NCBI GenBank assembly: GCA_036365515.1 | Contig: CM070877.1 | Location: forward strand, 16,696,201-16,760,200 | Direction of reading: 5' to 3' | DNA length: 64,000 nucleotides | DNA from: Torymus aiolomorphi | Taxonomy: Eukaryota; Arthropoda; Insecta; Hymenoptera; Torymidae | Shown here: piece by piece, positions 1 through 57,835 of the stretch | Numbering within the stretch: position 1 is the first letter of the stretch | How the letters are laid out: the number at the start of each line of letters is the position of its first letter | Translations under genes and position numbers: made by a program | The notes under the pieces: model-generated | The model's database searches: none | Told to the model about the DNA's origin: nothing | Seen by the model: only the letters and a program-made list of their open reading frames with translations

Positions 1-1099
1 AAGCATTCATTATGAATTATCATACACTCACCTTTTATTCCGGCTTTTCCATTTGCATAATTCAGCGTGTTCCCTTTGACGCGCGAGCGCGGATGCTCAG
101 TCTTCAAGTGCTCTAATTGTTCGTAAATAAATCATTTACGTGCGCTATCGCTCTTTTCCTCAATTCAGCGTTATCTTGATATACCCGCATTTTCCTTTCA
201 TCGGCATGTGTTTTTTGGATTTATTTCACACCTTTCTCCGCATTTTCCATTGTTTTCTGAATCTACGGGCATCCTTTGTCTTTTCTTTTTGTACTTTCTC
301 TGTGTTTTAGCTCGTTGTCGAATTGGTAGCCACTTTAAAGCCTTCGCCTACTTGCATATTTAGATACAGTTAGGTATAAAGATTACGGTGAGATTCAAAG
401 ATAACGTGATCTATATTCTGTCAGCAAAAAATTATTTTAAACCGTTCTGATAATGGTTGACCGATAGTTAACTTGTCAAAGTATATTTTCGTTAATCTTA
501 TTCTATTTCTCTAAACATATTCTCTTTTCGTAGTTGAAATTTATGTTCTTTCTTCGATTCTGTATTGTCTTTTATCCATTCTTAGTTTTTATTCCCTCTA
601 AAAAATTCTCTCTTACTTTTTATTTATTATCCATTTATTATCCATTCACATCACTAGACTTCGATGAGAGGAAAATCGCGCAAGAAAATTTGCTATTGCC
701 TTCGTAAAACAAGGATCACGCTCCAAATTCCGTAAACTTTATTATTTTAAATATTGAAAAAAATTGCAATTTTTCCAATTCTCTATCCGCAAATCTCATT
801 TCCCCCAAAACCTCCATTTTTTTCCTCCTCACACACCCATCACTCACTGCCTCATCTCGTCACATACGTATATCTCATCTTCAAACCCACGCGGGGATCC
901 CCCGAATTTTCCCATCCCCCGCGCGTTTCCATTTTTTTTACCCACCTACTATCCACATCCTACGCACAGCGATCTCTCCCCCCATCACCTCGCTTCCCTT
1001 TCTCTCTCTCTCTCTCTCTGCTCCGTTCTCTGCTCTACTACTACTCTCCCTCCCCTCCCCGCCGCCGCCGCCGCCGCCGCATTGTAGTCCGCGCGCGAG
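1..1099. other. Presumed upstream cnc intron or flank, no gene seen
   Basis: AT-rich sequence with short T/C runs. Open frames here are low-complexity and lack family motifs. From about 985 the base composition turns CT- and CG-rich toward the candidate first exon. Confidence 0.5.
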
Positions 1100-1692
1100 G
1101 GCGGCCATGCTGCGGCGCGCCATTGGTCGATGCTTTTCTCCGGGAGAAAGAGACAGAGAGAGAGAGATAGAGCCGGCCTAAGCCCAAGCCCCTGGGCCGC
1201 CAGCACACGCGCGATAGTCTCTATCAGCATCATCGCCGCGACGACTGCGTGGCCGCCCGTTCCGCGAGGAGAAGAGAGAAAAGTGTGGCAGAAGAGGAGA
1301 AGGTTGTTTGTGTTAAGTGATTGTTTATTGGTTCGGTTCTTGAGGAGGATTGTTGTTGGGTTTGTGAATATTTTTTAGCTGGATCGAGAAGGACTGGACT
1401 CACGAGTGAACTGCAGTGTTTAAAAGGAGGAAAAACGTTGGCGAACTGTTTTTTGTTGTGGAGAGCTGTGGATCGTTGTTAAGTTTCTTTTTTGCTTCGT
1501 GACTTTTTTCTGGTTCTTATAAGAGGAACAGGGAGTGAAGCATTTTCGTAGACCGGGAGGTACGAAAAAAAGTTTTGACTATGATGATTCGGCGCTCCGG
1601 GTGAAGATCTTCGTGGATTTGCGTCGCTGAAGAGGTTTTTGCGGATGAATTAGTCCGGGCGTGCTGCGACGGTACGAAGAAACGGAGTTGAG
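1100..1692 (+). promoter_or_regulatory. Candidate noncoding first exon and promoter of an upstream cnc transcript
   Basis: A GC-rich, CT- and CCG-repeat-bearing stretch (about 985-1240) is followed by leader-like sequence ending in a strong donor, GAG/GTACGT at 1693. No ATG in it stays open to the donor: those near 1580 and 1645 meet stops quickly, and the phase needed by exon 8225 has TGA at 1689. If it is an exon it is 5' UTR, and the start codon must lie in another exon. It could instead belong to an unrelated transcript. Confidence 0.35.
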
Positions 1693-3483
1693 GTACGTTG
1701 AGTCTAGCTCCGAAAAGAATTGGGTTGATGGGTTGATAAAAGTGAAGAAAATGTTGTTGAATATAGTTGGTAATAGTTGTTTTGGGATATGTTTGCATAA
1801 ATGTAAGCGTTAATTCGTAAATTTCAAGCGATTTAAATGAAAAGGCAACTGATCGCTCATCCGACGGCAGTCGGATTTATATTTAAACTACGTGCGTTTC
1901 AGGCGACGAAGTAGATTTAGATTGTCCCTGAAATATTTAAATAATCACTTATCAATGAATAAAATAAGTGTTTTTAGGCAACAAGGTGCAAAATAATTGT
2001 TTAAAACCCATAAAAATCATGTTTTGAAGGTTTATCATACCGCGATCAATAACTGAGCAGCTCCTTCTAATTCAATTCATCTCCAAACAACAAAACACTT
2101 AGCGAGTATCATTACACCCGCGATAAATAATTTATTCCCCACTAAACAATGACCACATTCGCCATTTTACCAGCCGTAAACTCGCTTCACCTCACTCAGC
2201 GCACGTAACAAATCTCGAAACATCCTCAATAAATCTCGAGCACTCCGTCATCCCTTCCCAATCACTCACTTCCTCTCCACATTCCACGCAACGACAATTC
2301 CAAAAAAACACCTCGCTTCCTCACTCGATCGATCGGCAACTGCGACTCGGAAATTTCCCGCCTCGGGAGAAAATCGCGCGGTGATTGACGATCGGCGATT
2401 ACCCCCGTCCACCAGCTTGACCGGCGCACAAGCGACAATCGCCGCGTTGACAAGCTGACAAATCGACACGCTGCTGCCGCCGATTTTTCACCGCGCTGCG
2501 GCGGCGCGGATTTTCAGGGGGCGAATCGCCGCCGAGATTTATTGGGAGAGAGAGACACTGTACGTGTGACGAGTTCGTTAGAGAGTTACGGGTGTGCGTG
2601 ATGAATGGCGGCGGTACGAGGTTTCAATTAAGGATGGATTCTTAATCGCGATTTCACACGTTTGCGGTTCATTGAGAAAAATGAGAGATGTATATAGATA
2701 TAAGAAGTACAGTTAAAAATTACATTTTTTTTGTGTTTGCTGAATCATTGGGATGAAAAAGTCACATTAATCGCGGGGGCGTCCGGTAAAATCGTTTTTA
2801 CTCTGCAGCGACGGGAAAAGTGTATGCGCGCGGCTCTCGAAAGTTCTCGTGGTGGTGCTAAACCGCACTTTCTTTCATTAAGTATATTGTTAGCATGCAA
2901 AGTCTTAGTTCTTTGATTGACAAACGTGTGTATTTTCATCTTTTCAAATTCTAATCGTAGTGCATTTTTCTGTTTGGACAAAATTTACTCGAAAGTTGAT
3001 TCTCTTACCGATTTAACCATATAAAATTATGTATTTGTCTTCTATCAACTAAATAATATTTAAGTTAAATAAATCCTCGTAACATTTGACCAACCAGACA
3101 CACCGCAAATATTAAAACTCCTCTATCAAACTAGTCCACTAAAAAATCTCATTACTTACTTCGGCGCAAAAAACCTCCACACCCGTCGAATTCCTCGGAC
3201 GCCATTACGCAAACCCAATCCTCGTTCTCGCAAAAAAACCACCATATCCTCCTCTCTAACAACTCGAAAAAAAAGAAAAAATGAGCAAGCACCTTTAAAA
3301 ACCAACAACAGCTGTACAACGACACAATCCCGCTCTCTGGCGAGCGCACGCGGCGAGAAAAACGGTACATACGCGCCGCCTGAGAGCAGCAGCGTCCCGC
3401 GGCGGCAATGCGGCGAAAAATATGAGAAATGATCTGTCAGGGAAAAATCGTAGCTCGGTGAGTTCAAAGCGCCGGTCCTTGCC

Positions 3484-3517
<34 letters not shown>

Positions 3518-6500
3518 TTGAAAAGGAAATAGGAGAGAGAGAATGTTTCCGCTGGCCGAGCGCGCGCGCGTGATCTTGCGGATTCTTGCGCGCGTGTACG
3601 CAGTAAGAAGGGAGAGAGAAATGATGAGGTGAGGCGAGGTGAGGTTTGGATTTTTATTAGGGGGGAGGGTGGTGGAAAACTGCTGGAGATAGGTAGGTTT
3701 GGAAAATGTTATTGGAATGTGGCTTGAAAATGGGTAGTTTAGTACTTTAGACTACGGGAAAGATGAAAAAATCGGATAAAAAATGGTTTTGGTATGATTG
3801 GTTTCAAGAGAATCTAAAAAAATGATCAAAGAGTTGATTGAAAGGGATTTGAAAATGATTAGTTTGATGAAAACGGATAAAAAAGATCGGAAACTGAACT
3901 AAAAATGGTTGGTTTGATGAAAATGCACAAACAAAAAAGATACAAAATTGTTAGAAAACGAATCGTTTGATAAAGATTTCGAAAAATAATGAAAAACTAA
4001 CTTGAAATGTGACAACTTGATAACAATATAAAAAAAATCAGGCAAAAACTACTTTGGAAATTGTTCAAGTTAATTTTACTTCATCTTCCGGTCAACATAA
4101 AATGTAAAAGCTTTAGGATACTTAAAAAAACATTTTTTTCTTTCAACTAGGAATAGGTATTTTGAAATTGTTAACAGATAACCAATTTACGTCTAAAGCG
4201 CGTTAATTTCTATTAATCAACATTCTAGTCTGCTAATTTCATAATTTATTGTAAAATTTTACTAGAATAAAGTAATATATACTAAACTAAAATAACTACA
4301 AATATTTTACTCCATTTTCATATATATATATTTTTTTTATTAAAATAACTGATCTATTCAATGTGATCTAGAAAGCTTATTTGAATACGTGCATGAGAAT
4401 TGACAAGAGAGTTTTTCGACGTTTAATGATTGGGAGCCTTTGAAGGTGAAAAATCGCTGAGTCAAAATTGATAGTCATGTATGTGTAATGTACAAACAGA
4501 ACTTTCGTTTTGAATTACGCTCATGAGTATTAGGTTAATGATGTTATGAATATAACTGTTCCTTATTATGAGATAATTATAGTATACGAAGATTTTTAAG
4601 CATATAATATAATGTGATGAAAAGATGAAATGCTAAAACAACTAAATTGTTTTCGTGAGCTAGTAAAACATTTTTTTTTCGTACATTACAGACAATACAA
4701 CTACCTAAATACCTCATTCGCTTACGAACACTTACAATCCTCCTTTTTACCCATCAAAATTTCTTCAGAAAACTAATACACATAACACAAAACTAAAACC
4801 TCCCATCAATTAAAGCTACTTGAACCTCACAACGCCACCAATAAAAAAAAACAATAAACCAAATTCCACTCTCTCGATTCCCACCAAAAGTCGCCCATTA
4901 AGGTCGATCAAACCATCGCCTCCATTTTACAACAAAAAAGAAAGAAGAAGGAGGGAGAGAGAATGGACACGAAGGGGTGCCTAATAGCCGCGGCAAATTA
5001 TCGGCTGCCATTATCACGTGGTCCCGAATTATACGACGCGTAATGGCGGCTACACGCACTCGTTAACTCGCGCGGCGCGCGTAATAACTCGCATCCTGCC
5101 GCACGCGATCGTAGCACCCTCGGCCTTTTTTTCGACTTTCCTGGTTCTATGGTTGAACTTACTTAGCGCCTTCGAGGATTCAGAGTTGCGTGGTTTTAAG
5201 TATGGTGTTGGGCTATGTAGAAGCGAGTGAAACGTTTTTTTAAATGAAAAAATCGGTGGGGTTTGGGTACTTCGATTAGATTTGTAGCTACAGATTCTTA
5301 TATTTTGTCCAAAAAAGGTTTTGATTGAAAACACTACCTTAGAATGTGTAAAATTATGAAGATCGTGGCATGAGCTTAAAGAGTGAAATAAATTTCATAA
5401 ACATATTTTAGTCTGAAATTATAAACAAAGGTATACTAAAATCTCGAAATTTTAGAGTATATACGAGACTTCAGCCATTTTTTTGTATTTACTGTTTTTT
5501 GCGCCTGTTCATGGAAAAAATTAGTCACACCTTCATTACCCGTAACTCTAATGAATTATTAATATGTAAAAAAAAAAAAATTAATTTTGTTTATAATTCT
5601 AGAACGTAACAGTAGCGCGTTGGTAATGTGCGACTAATTACGCGTAATCTTTTTCCATCGCCCGATGATCATCAGAATTTAAATTGCGCCCACTGTGTTG
5701 TTAATTTTCGCACGCGTCTTCACGCTTACAAAATCATCAAGATTTCGAGTTCGGAATTCGTGCGCGCGTAAAATGTTAATCAGTTGTTCGTCTTACGTTA
5801 ATTCAACTCGTTTACTTATCTTGATTAAAAATTAATTTCATTACGGAAACTGCTTGATTTTCGTGATATAAAGCTGTCAAACTGATTTTGTAGAAAATCA
5901 TTACAAATCAGCTTCGTTTGTTAATCATTTTCTACAATTTCTAACACATTCGTAAGTAAAGGATATTATAATAACGTTACTTTTATATTATTACAATATT
6001 GTTTTTTACATTTCTTCATAAAATTCTGTTCGAACCCTCTAAAGCATTCCACTACCAGCAAAAATGTTGATAAAAAACACGGACTATTTATTCAAAACAG
6101 CCGCGCGCAATACCCGTCCACGCTTCTTTCGCAGGCACCACGGGAAAATCTCCTCTATTTGTAGAGAAAACTCTCGATATAAAAATCCCCACCTTGCGTC
6201 CTAATCCCGCGTGAGAGAATCCATATAGCCGAGGCCCGCGGCAAGGCACTTGCTAGAAAAACAAAAAACGCCTAGGCCCATACAAAAGGCGAGTGAAAAA
6301 GGATTCGAGCGCCCGTCTAAAATATTCCGGCGCCGCAGCGGTGAGAGAGGTGCGCGCGGGGGATGTTATTAGAGATAATAATCTCATAAAATAATAATTC
6401 CCGAGGTGCGAGGCCTCCGACCTTCCTTTTTTCCTAGCGCGCGTGTGTGTGACTTTGAGAGCGCGTTCCGACGTCAAAAGAACAAGATGAATGCGTAAGA

Positions 6501-6824
6501 GCGAGGATAGCTTGAAGAGCGAGGGAATATATATGTTCATCGGTTGGGGGTTTTATGAATTCGATGGTTGGTCGCATAAATTATGGGGAGTTATCTCTTA
6601 ATTTAAGGTGAGGTTTTTGTTTTTTATTTAAACGACGGAAACTTTTTATTACTGTCGTATTACTAACAGATTGTCACGTTATTGATTGATCCTTTCAAGA
6701 TTGCAACAATATTATTGTCGCATTGTTAAATGGCATTCTTGATATTGCAATAGCATGAACCAAGCAACGATCTACTTAACGGCAAACGCATCTACACATA
6801 TGCGTTAGCAATAAAGGAACAAAT

Positions 6825-6932
<108 letters not shown>

Positions 6933-7788
6933 AGCGTCAATTTCGATTCAACCCGAAACTTCTTGTGAGCAGCACCCCGGCCCGGGGAATCCGTTAAAAA
7001 AATAAGACGAAAAAGTACACTATCGACTCACACAACCTACACCCAGTCTAAAAAGAAGCACATAATACAAAAGCTGGCTTGCGATCGAAGACGCGGGGAC
7101 AAAAAGGAGAGCCACGGCACGGGCGCGTGCTATTGGTCGGCCGGCCGGCCAGTGGCGCGCAGGTGGAGAACCCCTTTGTCCCCCCAATTAGTCACGTGCT
7201 CTCTCTCTCTCTCTCTTTTTCTCCCTCCCTATTGTATTTCGGCGTGTATACCTGCGCACAGGAGAAAGAGAGAGAGAGGTCGAAAAGTCGCATCGGGAAA
7301 AGCCGCGTGGCTAACACACACACACACACACACGCTCGTGTAGTATACGTTTTTTGACGATTCACGCCTGGGAAAGAAGACAAGGCTTTTCCGATGTAAT
7401 TAAAAAATGTGTTGAGGGGGGAGGGTACAAGAGGAGAGGAAACGCGCGCTGGTCCATGCACGGACGAGGTTAATTGAGATTCTTATCTGGAGGTAAGGCG
7501 CTGGGTTTTTTTTTTGTAGAGAGGATATGGGGTTGTTGTCTGGCTTGTACCTATAGGAGGAAAATATGTTTTAGAGTTGAGTACGACAAAAAACGGAGCG
7601 AAGGCCTGTTTGAGTTGAAATGGTATTTACTTGGTTGTAAAACATGGGTGGTATGTTCTGTAACTATTTTTACGAATTACTATAAGACGAAAACTACTAG
7701 CTTAATTTTCTTTTGATTTTATTCCTAAATATAATAGTAGTAATCTATATTTGAATACGAAGAGAGAATATTATAAGAATAATTTGAA

Positions 7789-7945
7789 TAGTACATTTCG
7801 ACACTGGTGCGGAAGGTGATGATTGTGCGAAAAGTCACATGAAGTAAATAATCAACTTCCGCACTCGTTTCGAACGGTATTTTATATCACGAGCGCCGAA
7901 AAATCATACCAAAGTTGTGATTTTGAGGTTAGAGTGGTATAAAGA
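7789..7945. repeat. Hairpin element, copy 1 (TAGTACATT-ended family)
   Basis: It starts TAGTACATTTCGACAC and ends GAGTGGTATAAAGAATATT. Inside are CGTTTCGAACGGTATTTTAT and GAGCGCCGAAAAATCATA. The same order appears inverted at 44987-45195. Confidence 0.8.
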
Positions 7946-8224
7946 ATATTAAAATTTCTCATTACTTCTGTTCCGAATTTACGAGAAGGCTTAAAATAAA
8001 CATGTACACACATAAACATTGTTTAGAATCCGAGCCTACATCGCGAGTCTCAGTTTTGGTTATAAATCAGTACACACATACACAATTCAAACTGTATAGT
8101 TATACAAACGGTGAAGTGTTGCGGTTAAATAAATGAACATTGTCACGTCTTTTTTATTTGGTTTTTCCCAATTGAATACCGTACACTAAAATTCTCAAGA
8201 TAATCACTTCCTTCTCTCTTCCAG

Positions 8225-52888
<44,664 letters not shown>

Positions 52889-53587
52889 GGTGCGCCGAGA
52901 CTAAGTCCCTCACGAGTGCAAACGACGAAACAGAGACAAACACGCTTCCAGCCCGGCACGCGTACATCCCAACCTCTTTTATGGGAACGCGTGCCCGAAG
53001 ATGCACCGATGTATAGAAAAGAAAAATGCATACACACAAAACAAAAGGAAACGAGGAACGCGGTCGCGCGAGCAGGCGACCGGGCCAGAGTACATACGCA
53101 CGATCGTTGTGCTCTATGTAAGGATGGATTGTCAACGGGACACGAGGAGTTTCGTCGGATTCGAGTGAATCGCGTTCGGTCTGTTAAATAATTGTGCTTG
53201 CCAGGAGTATATAGGGTTAAGGTGGGAGGTACGCTCGTTCAGATCCGACACGACTTCTCGCTGATAGATAACGTATGGGCGAAAAAACAACGAATATTTC
53301 TGTCGACAAGCGCAGGATCTCAGTGATTATACGATTATAAATATAAATGTGAGTGTATGTACGTGTACGGGTGAGACACCGATAGCGCGGTAGCGTGTTT
53401 CGTTCCCACGTTACCTCCTTCGCGATTACTGTGCTAATTTACTCTCCTCTCAAGGATCTTAAGAGGGAAGATACAGGTGCGTGCGATCAGGGAACGTGGA
53501 ACGTATACATAAGCTCCTTGATTTTTTTCTCGAAAGATAAAAAAAAAGGATTTGTTTTTCTTTCTTGTTAGTTATAATATATACGCG

Positions 53588-53654
<67 letters not shown>

Positions 53655-55211
53655 CGAATATATTTGTTGCCGAGCGACGTTCTAACTTTTACGTGTAATT
53701 TACATATATACGTATATGGGATGTATTACACTTTTACATCTTTTATTTATAGAGCAAGAAAAATATAAAGAATATACGAGGATAATGATTATATATAGAA
53801 AAAAAGTGTCAGTCGACGTTTTTCTCGCGTGTGTGACGTCGCTAATCATTTTTTTTTTTTCCTTTTTTTTTTTCATCAGACTGTCGAAAAGCTAAAACAA
53901 ACGGTGACGAGAGAAAAGACGAAAAACGTCGAGGCACTAACTTTGTCTAATGCAATGTGTAATATAAAAAGTAATAATGAGTTGCGAAGATGAATTGAGG
54001 ATGGATAAAGATTAATTACAAAAAATGTGAATATTAATTATATTAATATTATTAATTATGGAAGTAATCGCGAGATTATGTACTGCTTATAAAATATACG
54101 AGTATGTTCGGGGATATGAGAGAGAAAGAAAGCGAATGTAATACATGCAAACAAAAATAAAACTATAATAGCTGAGTATTCGTCACGATGTTCTCGAACA
54201 AAAAAAGCAAAAAGAAACGAGTAAATAAATAAATAACAGAATATCTGCGGATGATATAAATATATATTAAACATATTTTTTTAATAACAAGTCAAAAGCG
54301 TGAGTATGTATATGTGCAAAATACGTATGAGTATGCGATGGTGCGAGCGAGTGAGAGAGCGAATGAGCCACCAAAAAAATAAATAAAAAATGCAGAATAA
54401 ATAAACATAACAACAAAAGATTTTCAAGTACTGCTTCACGTTTGCCTTTTATGTATATACCGATGACGATGAAGGATTTATTAAAAATGAAAAAAAGCAA
54501 AAAGATTATTAATAATAATAATAATTAATGATAAACGAAAAAACGTAGTTAGCCCAATTTTTTCTATCGATACACACACACCGCAGTACACACGCGTAGA
54601 ATATAAAAGAAAAATAATAATAACAAGTGTTATGTGTGCGTGTGGACAGGTGGTAGGGAGGAAAAAGGAGAAAACTAATTACACGCGCGCGCGACATATG
54701 TTTTTTTCCTTTTTCTTTTGTTCTAAGATTTATTCTCTTCAAGTAAACATGATTTAATTATTTACGAATTACTATCGGGTGTAGGATGATATTCTCTGCC
54801 TTCTATTCTGCAATTGTGTACGCTATTACCCTTTCTTCTCTTTTTATTTTGCCCCGCGGCGAGCGGAGATCGTCTCTCATGGCACGCATCTCTCTTCTGG
54901 TGTTGTTGTTGTATACCCACTTGTTCATTGTTGTCAGAACAGACATTTTTTTCTTTCTCTTTTTTTTTTCCTTTTCTCTCTTCGTTTTGTAATACGTGTT
55001 TACAAATGATGAAAAGAGCGAGGTTTTCTTTTTTTTCGGCGGAGTATATGTATATGATATATGTGTATATTCGATAATGCGGAGAATTTTGGTGAGAACA
55101 AATAAAAAAAAATATGCGTTGGTGAAAAAAAGTGGAAAAATTTAATGAAAATTCTCTCTCGATTCCACCCGTCATTGGATTTCTATATTGTATAGGCGAA
55201 AGTGAAATAAA
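52889..55211 (+). other. cnc: cnc 3' UTR (extent inferred)
   Basis: No further coding frame continues after the stop. Candidate AATAAA polyadenylation signals cluster near 54150-54400, and one at 55206-55211 is followed by AT-rich intergenic sequence. The stretch holds a (GA)n tract at 53595-53653, several T and A runs, and AT-rich segments typical of 3' UTRs. Which signal is used cannot be told from sequence alone. Confidence 0.5.
53595..53653 (+). repeat. cnc: (GA)n tract in the cnc 3' UTR
   Basis: About 29 GA units with one AAAG interruption, 0.7 kb past the stop codon. Most other long tracts in the window are pyrimidine on this strand; this one is purine. Confidence 0.95.
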
Positions 55212-56567
55212 AATTTATGGGGAAAGTAAATTTAGATGTTTTTAATTGCCTTCCTTCCTTCATCATACAATATCCAGTATCATTATTATTAATAAAATAT
55301 GCATTAAAAATCTAAATTTGTTGATCAGTCAAAATTTATTTTAAAATAGTTCATATTGAATTTTATTGCTAAATTACGTTTTGTATTGAATGACTTGACA
55401 AAAAATTGAATGGACATTAGTATAACTTTTTTTCCTACAGAAACTGTGTAGTCATCATTACCTAGAGAAAGTAAGATTGCAATCTATTTTTTAATTTAAG
55501 ATTCAATAGTTCACCTAAACCTACACCTACTTTCATTTGAATAATACTAGTTCAAAATTTTTTTTTAATTATCAATGAATTTGTTGTGTGGTTATAGATA
55601 TAACAATTTTGTAAGTTTTCTATACACAAGCACATATAAAAATAAAGAACACTAAAATATTTTGTTCAATATTTTATTTCAAATGTTACAAATTAAATTA
55701 TTTAAAATTTGTTTTACTAACAAGAAATGTTAAGTTAAAAATAAACTTTTCTTCTTTAAATTCCAATATTATTAAGAATAAAGAAACAATTAAAAAGTAT
55801 CGTGGTGTATTTGACAGTAGTTAACTAATAAATTACTTATTTTACATTATAAAAGAACATGAATGTATAAGTCAAACAAATTAAATATTCCAATATTTGT
55901 AATTTTCTTATATACTTGACATTCTAGCTACCACCACACGTACGACAAAATTTTCAAACCCGGTATTATCCGACGATTTACTTGCAAAACCAACGCTTCA
56001 CGATGACTTTACGTGGATGACGACCATGAATTAACAAAATGACAAACTTCTCCTCTCCCTCTCTATGGCTTCAACCAGTACTTTTCACGACGACCCTTTC
56101 CCTCTTCCATTATCTTCTCTCTCCCACGCAAGCAAGCACCACACTCTCAAAAGAAAAAAAATATATGATAGCAATGACGACGATAATGTTGCTCTCCATA
56201 ATTCCAAAAGCTATGCTCACACATGTAATAGGTTATATACATACCGCCGGCGACCGCGGATTGAGAACACAGCCCCGCGTCCATGGTCGTTATCTGACTC
56301 CCTTCTGGTGGCGACTGTCGATTCTCGATTTCGGGTTAATAAATATTTCCTGATGTGGACGAGTTTGCAATTGTTGCTGAGACTCATCGTGAGACGACGT
56401 CGACATGCCGGCGGCTGACGATACACTATTCTGTCGTCTGCCCCAGCACGATGCCACGCCAGGAGAGGATCAGACGCAATGCAACGCCGCGTCGCAGTCA
56501 CGGTTTCCAGCGGTCCGAGCGTACCTTGTGACGGGGAACAGTGAATGTATGTGATTTTGTCCTCCCA
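55212..56567. other. Intergenic region after cnc, no gene seen
   Basis: Very AT-rich to about 55920, then moderately CG-rich to 56567. No frame shows family motifs, and no promoter signal is convincing. Confidence 0.5.
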
Positions 56568-56575
56568 CGCAAGAC

Positions 56576-57621
56576 TAGAGATGTAAAAAGACGGTTTTTT
56601 TTTTCAACCCGTCATGTGATCCTCTTTTGGACCGTCCCGTGACAATTTGGACCGTCCAAAATGGATTTCAAAATTTTTTGATGTAAAAAGACCGTCTTTT
56701 TTAAAAAGGTTTGGTCATAAGCCCGTCACAAACAAATTGGTCTAAATAATACCCCCTGCATCTAGATGTAAAAAGACCGTCTTTTTATTTTTGGTCTTGT
56801 GACCCCGTCACATTTGTGATAAAAAGTTAGTTATATATTAATAAACTTAAATATATAATAGTAAATAATGTATAGAAATTAAATTGAAAATTTATATAAA
56901 TAATGTAACAATGAAAAAATAAATTAATATGCCTTATATATTTTTTACTTACATAAATCTTTTACAATTTTACGAATAAAAGTGCGTTTAATAAGTTTAC
57001 TATCAAATGAAAAAAAAATTGTTACACTTTATCTGCATACACATGTAAGCAGTATTATTCATTTAATGTGCGAAATTATTATAAGAATCACATCTTTTTA
57101 GAAAACTGCATGATAATACCCCCTTCACCTATATAGATGTAAAAAGACGGTCTTAAATTTTTATTTTTTGTCTTGTGACCCCGTCACATTTATGAGGGTG
57201 CGATCCCATGGCGTTCCAAAAAATTAGACGAAACCATTTAGGGTGCGATCTCATGGCGTTCCGAAAAATTAGACGGAACCATTTAAGCCCGTGAGTGCGA
57301 GAGAGAGGTTCTTCCGTGAATGTCTCTCTCGCTCTCACGGGCTTAAATGGTTTCGTCTAATTTTTCGGAACGCCATGGGATCGCACCCTTAAGCCCGTGA
57401 GTGCGAGAGAGAGGTTCTTCCGTCAATGTCTCTCTCGCTCTCACGGGCTTAAAAGAAATGGTTCCGTCTAATTTTTCGGAACACCATGGAATTGCACCCT
57501 GATAAAAAAAATAATTACGGCAAATTTTAAAAAGTATGGCGGCGTCACAAAATTTGAAGTTGGTCTTGTGACCGTCCATGGACCGTCCTAAAATTTGTGA
57601 CGCGGTCCCTTTACATCACTA
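56576..57621. mobile_element. hAT-like non-autonomous element with 8-bp target duplication
   Basis: The ends are TAGAGATGTAAAAAGAC and, inverted, TAGTGATGTAAAGGGAC. It is flanked by CGCAAGAC (56568-56575) and CGCGAGAC (57622-57629), a 7/8 match as expected for an aged 8-base hAT duplication. The interior repeats GATGTAAAAAGACCGTC four times and GTGACCCCGTCACATTT twice. No transposase frame is present. Confidence 0.8.
57195..57500. repeat. Nested palindromic insert inside the hAT-like element
   Basis: GGGTGCGATCCCATGGCGTT and TTAAGCCCGTGAGTGCGAGA blocks alternate with their complements: two hairpins with stem AAGCCCGTGAG and GA-rich loops, bounded by GGGTGCGAT-type ends. It is interpreted as an insertion followed by local duplication. 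Confidence 0.75.
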
Positions 57622-57674
57622 CGCGAGACACAACAACTCCGACACACGGTACGGCCCTTCATACAGCTCTGAAT

Positions 57675-57829
57675 TACAGATACAGTGAGCACAGATACAA
57701 ACAATAATATGGGTTACTATATCTATATATATGAGGAACAGACGGATACATGGGTTACAAATCTCTTGTTCCTTTGTAACTGACTTGTACCCATGTTATT
57801 GTTTGTATCTGTGTCTCACTGTATCTGTA
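57675..57829. repeat. Palindrome with TACAGATACAG ends
   Basis: TACAGATACAGTGAGCACAG is mirrored by CTGTGTCTCACTGTATCTGT; the inner arms are AACAATAATATGGGTTAC and its near mirror. About 155 bases. Confidence 0.85.
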
Positions 57830-57835
57830 AGGGAA

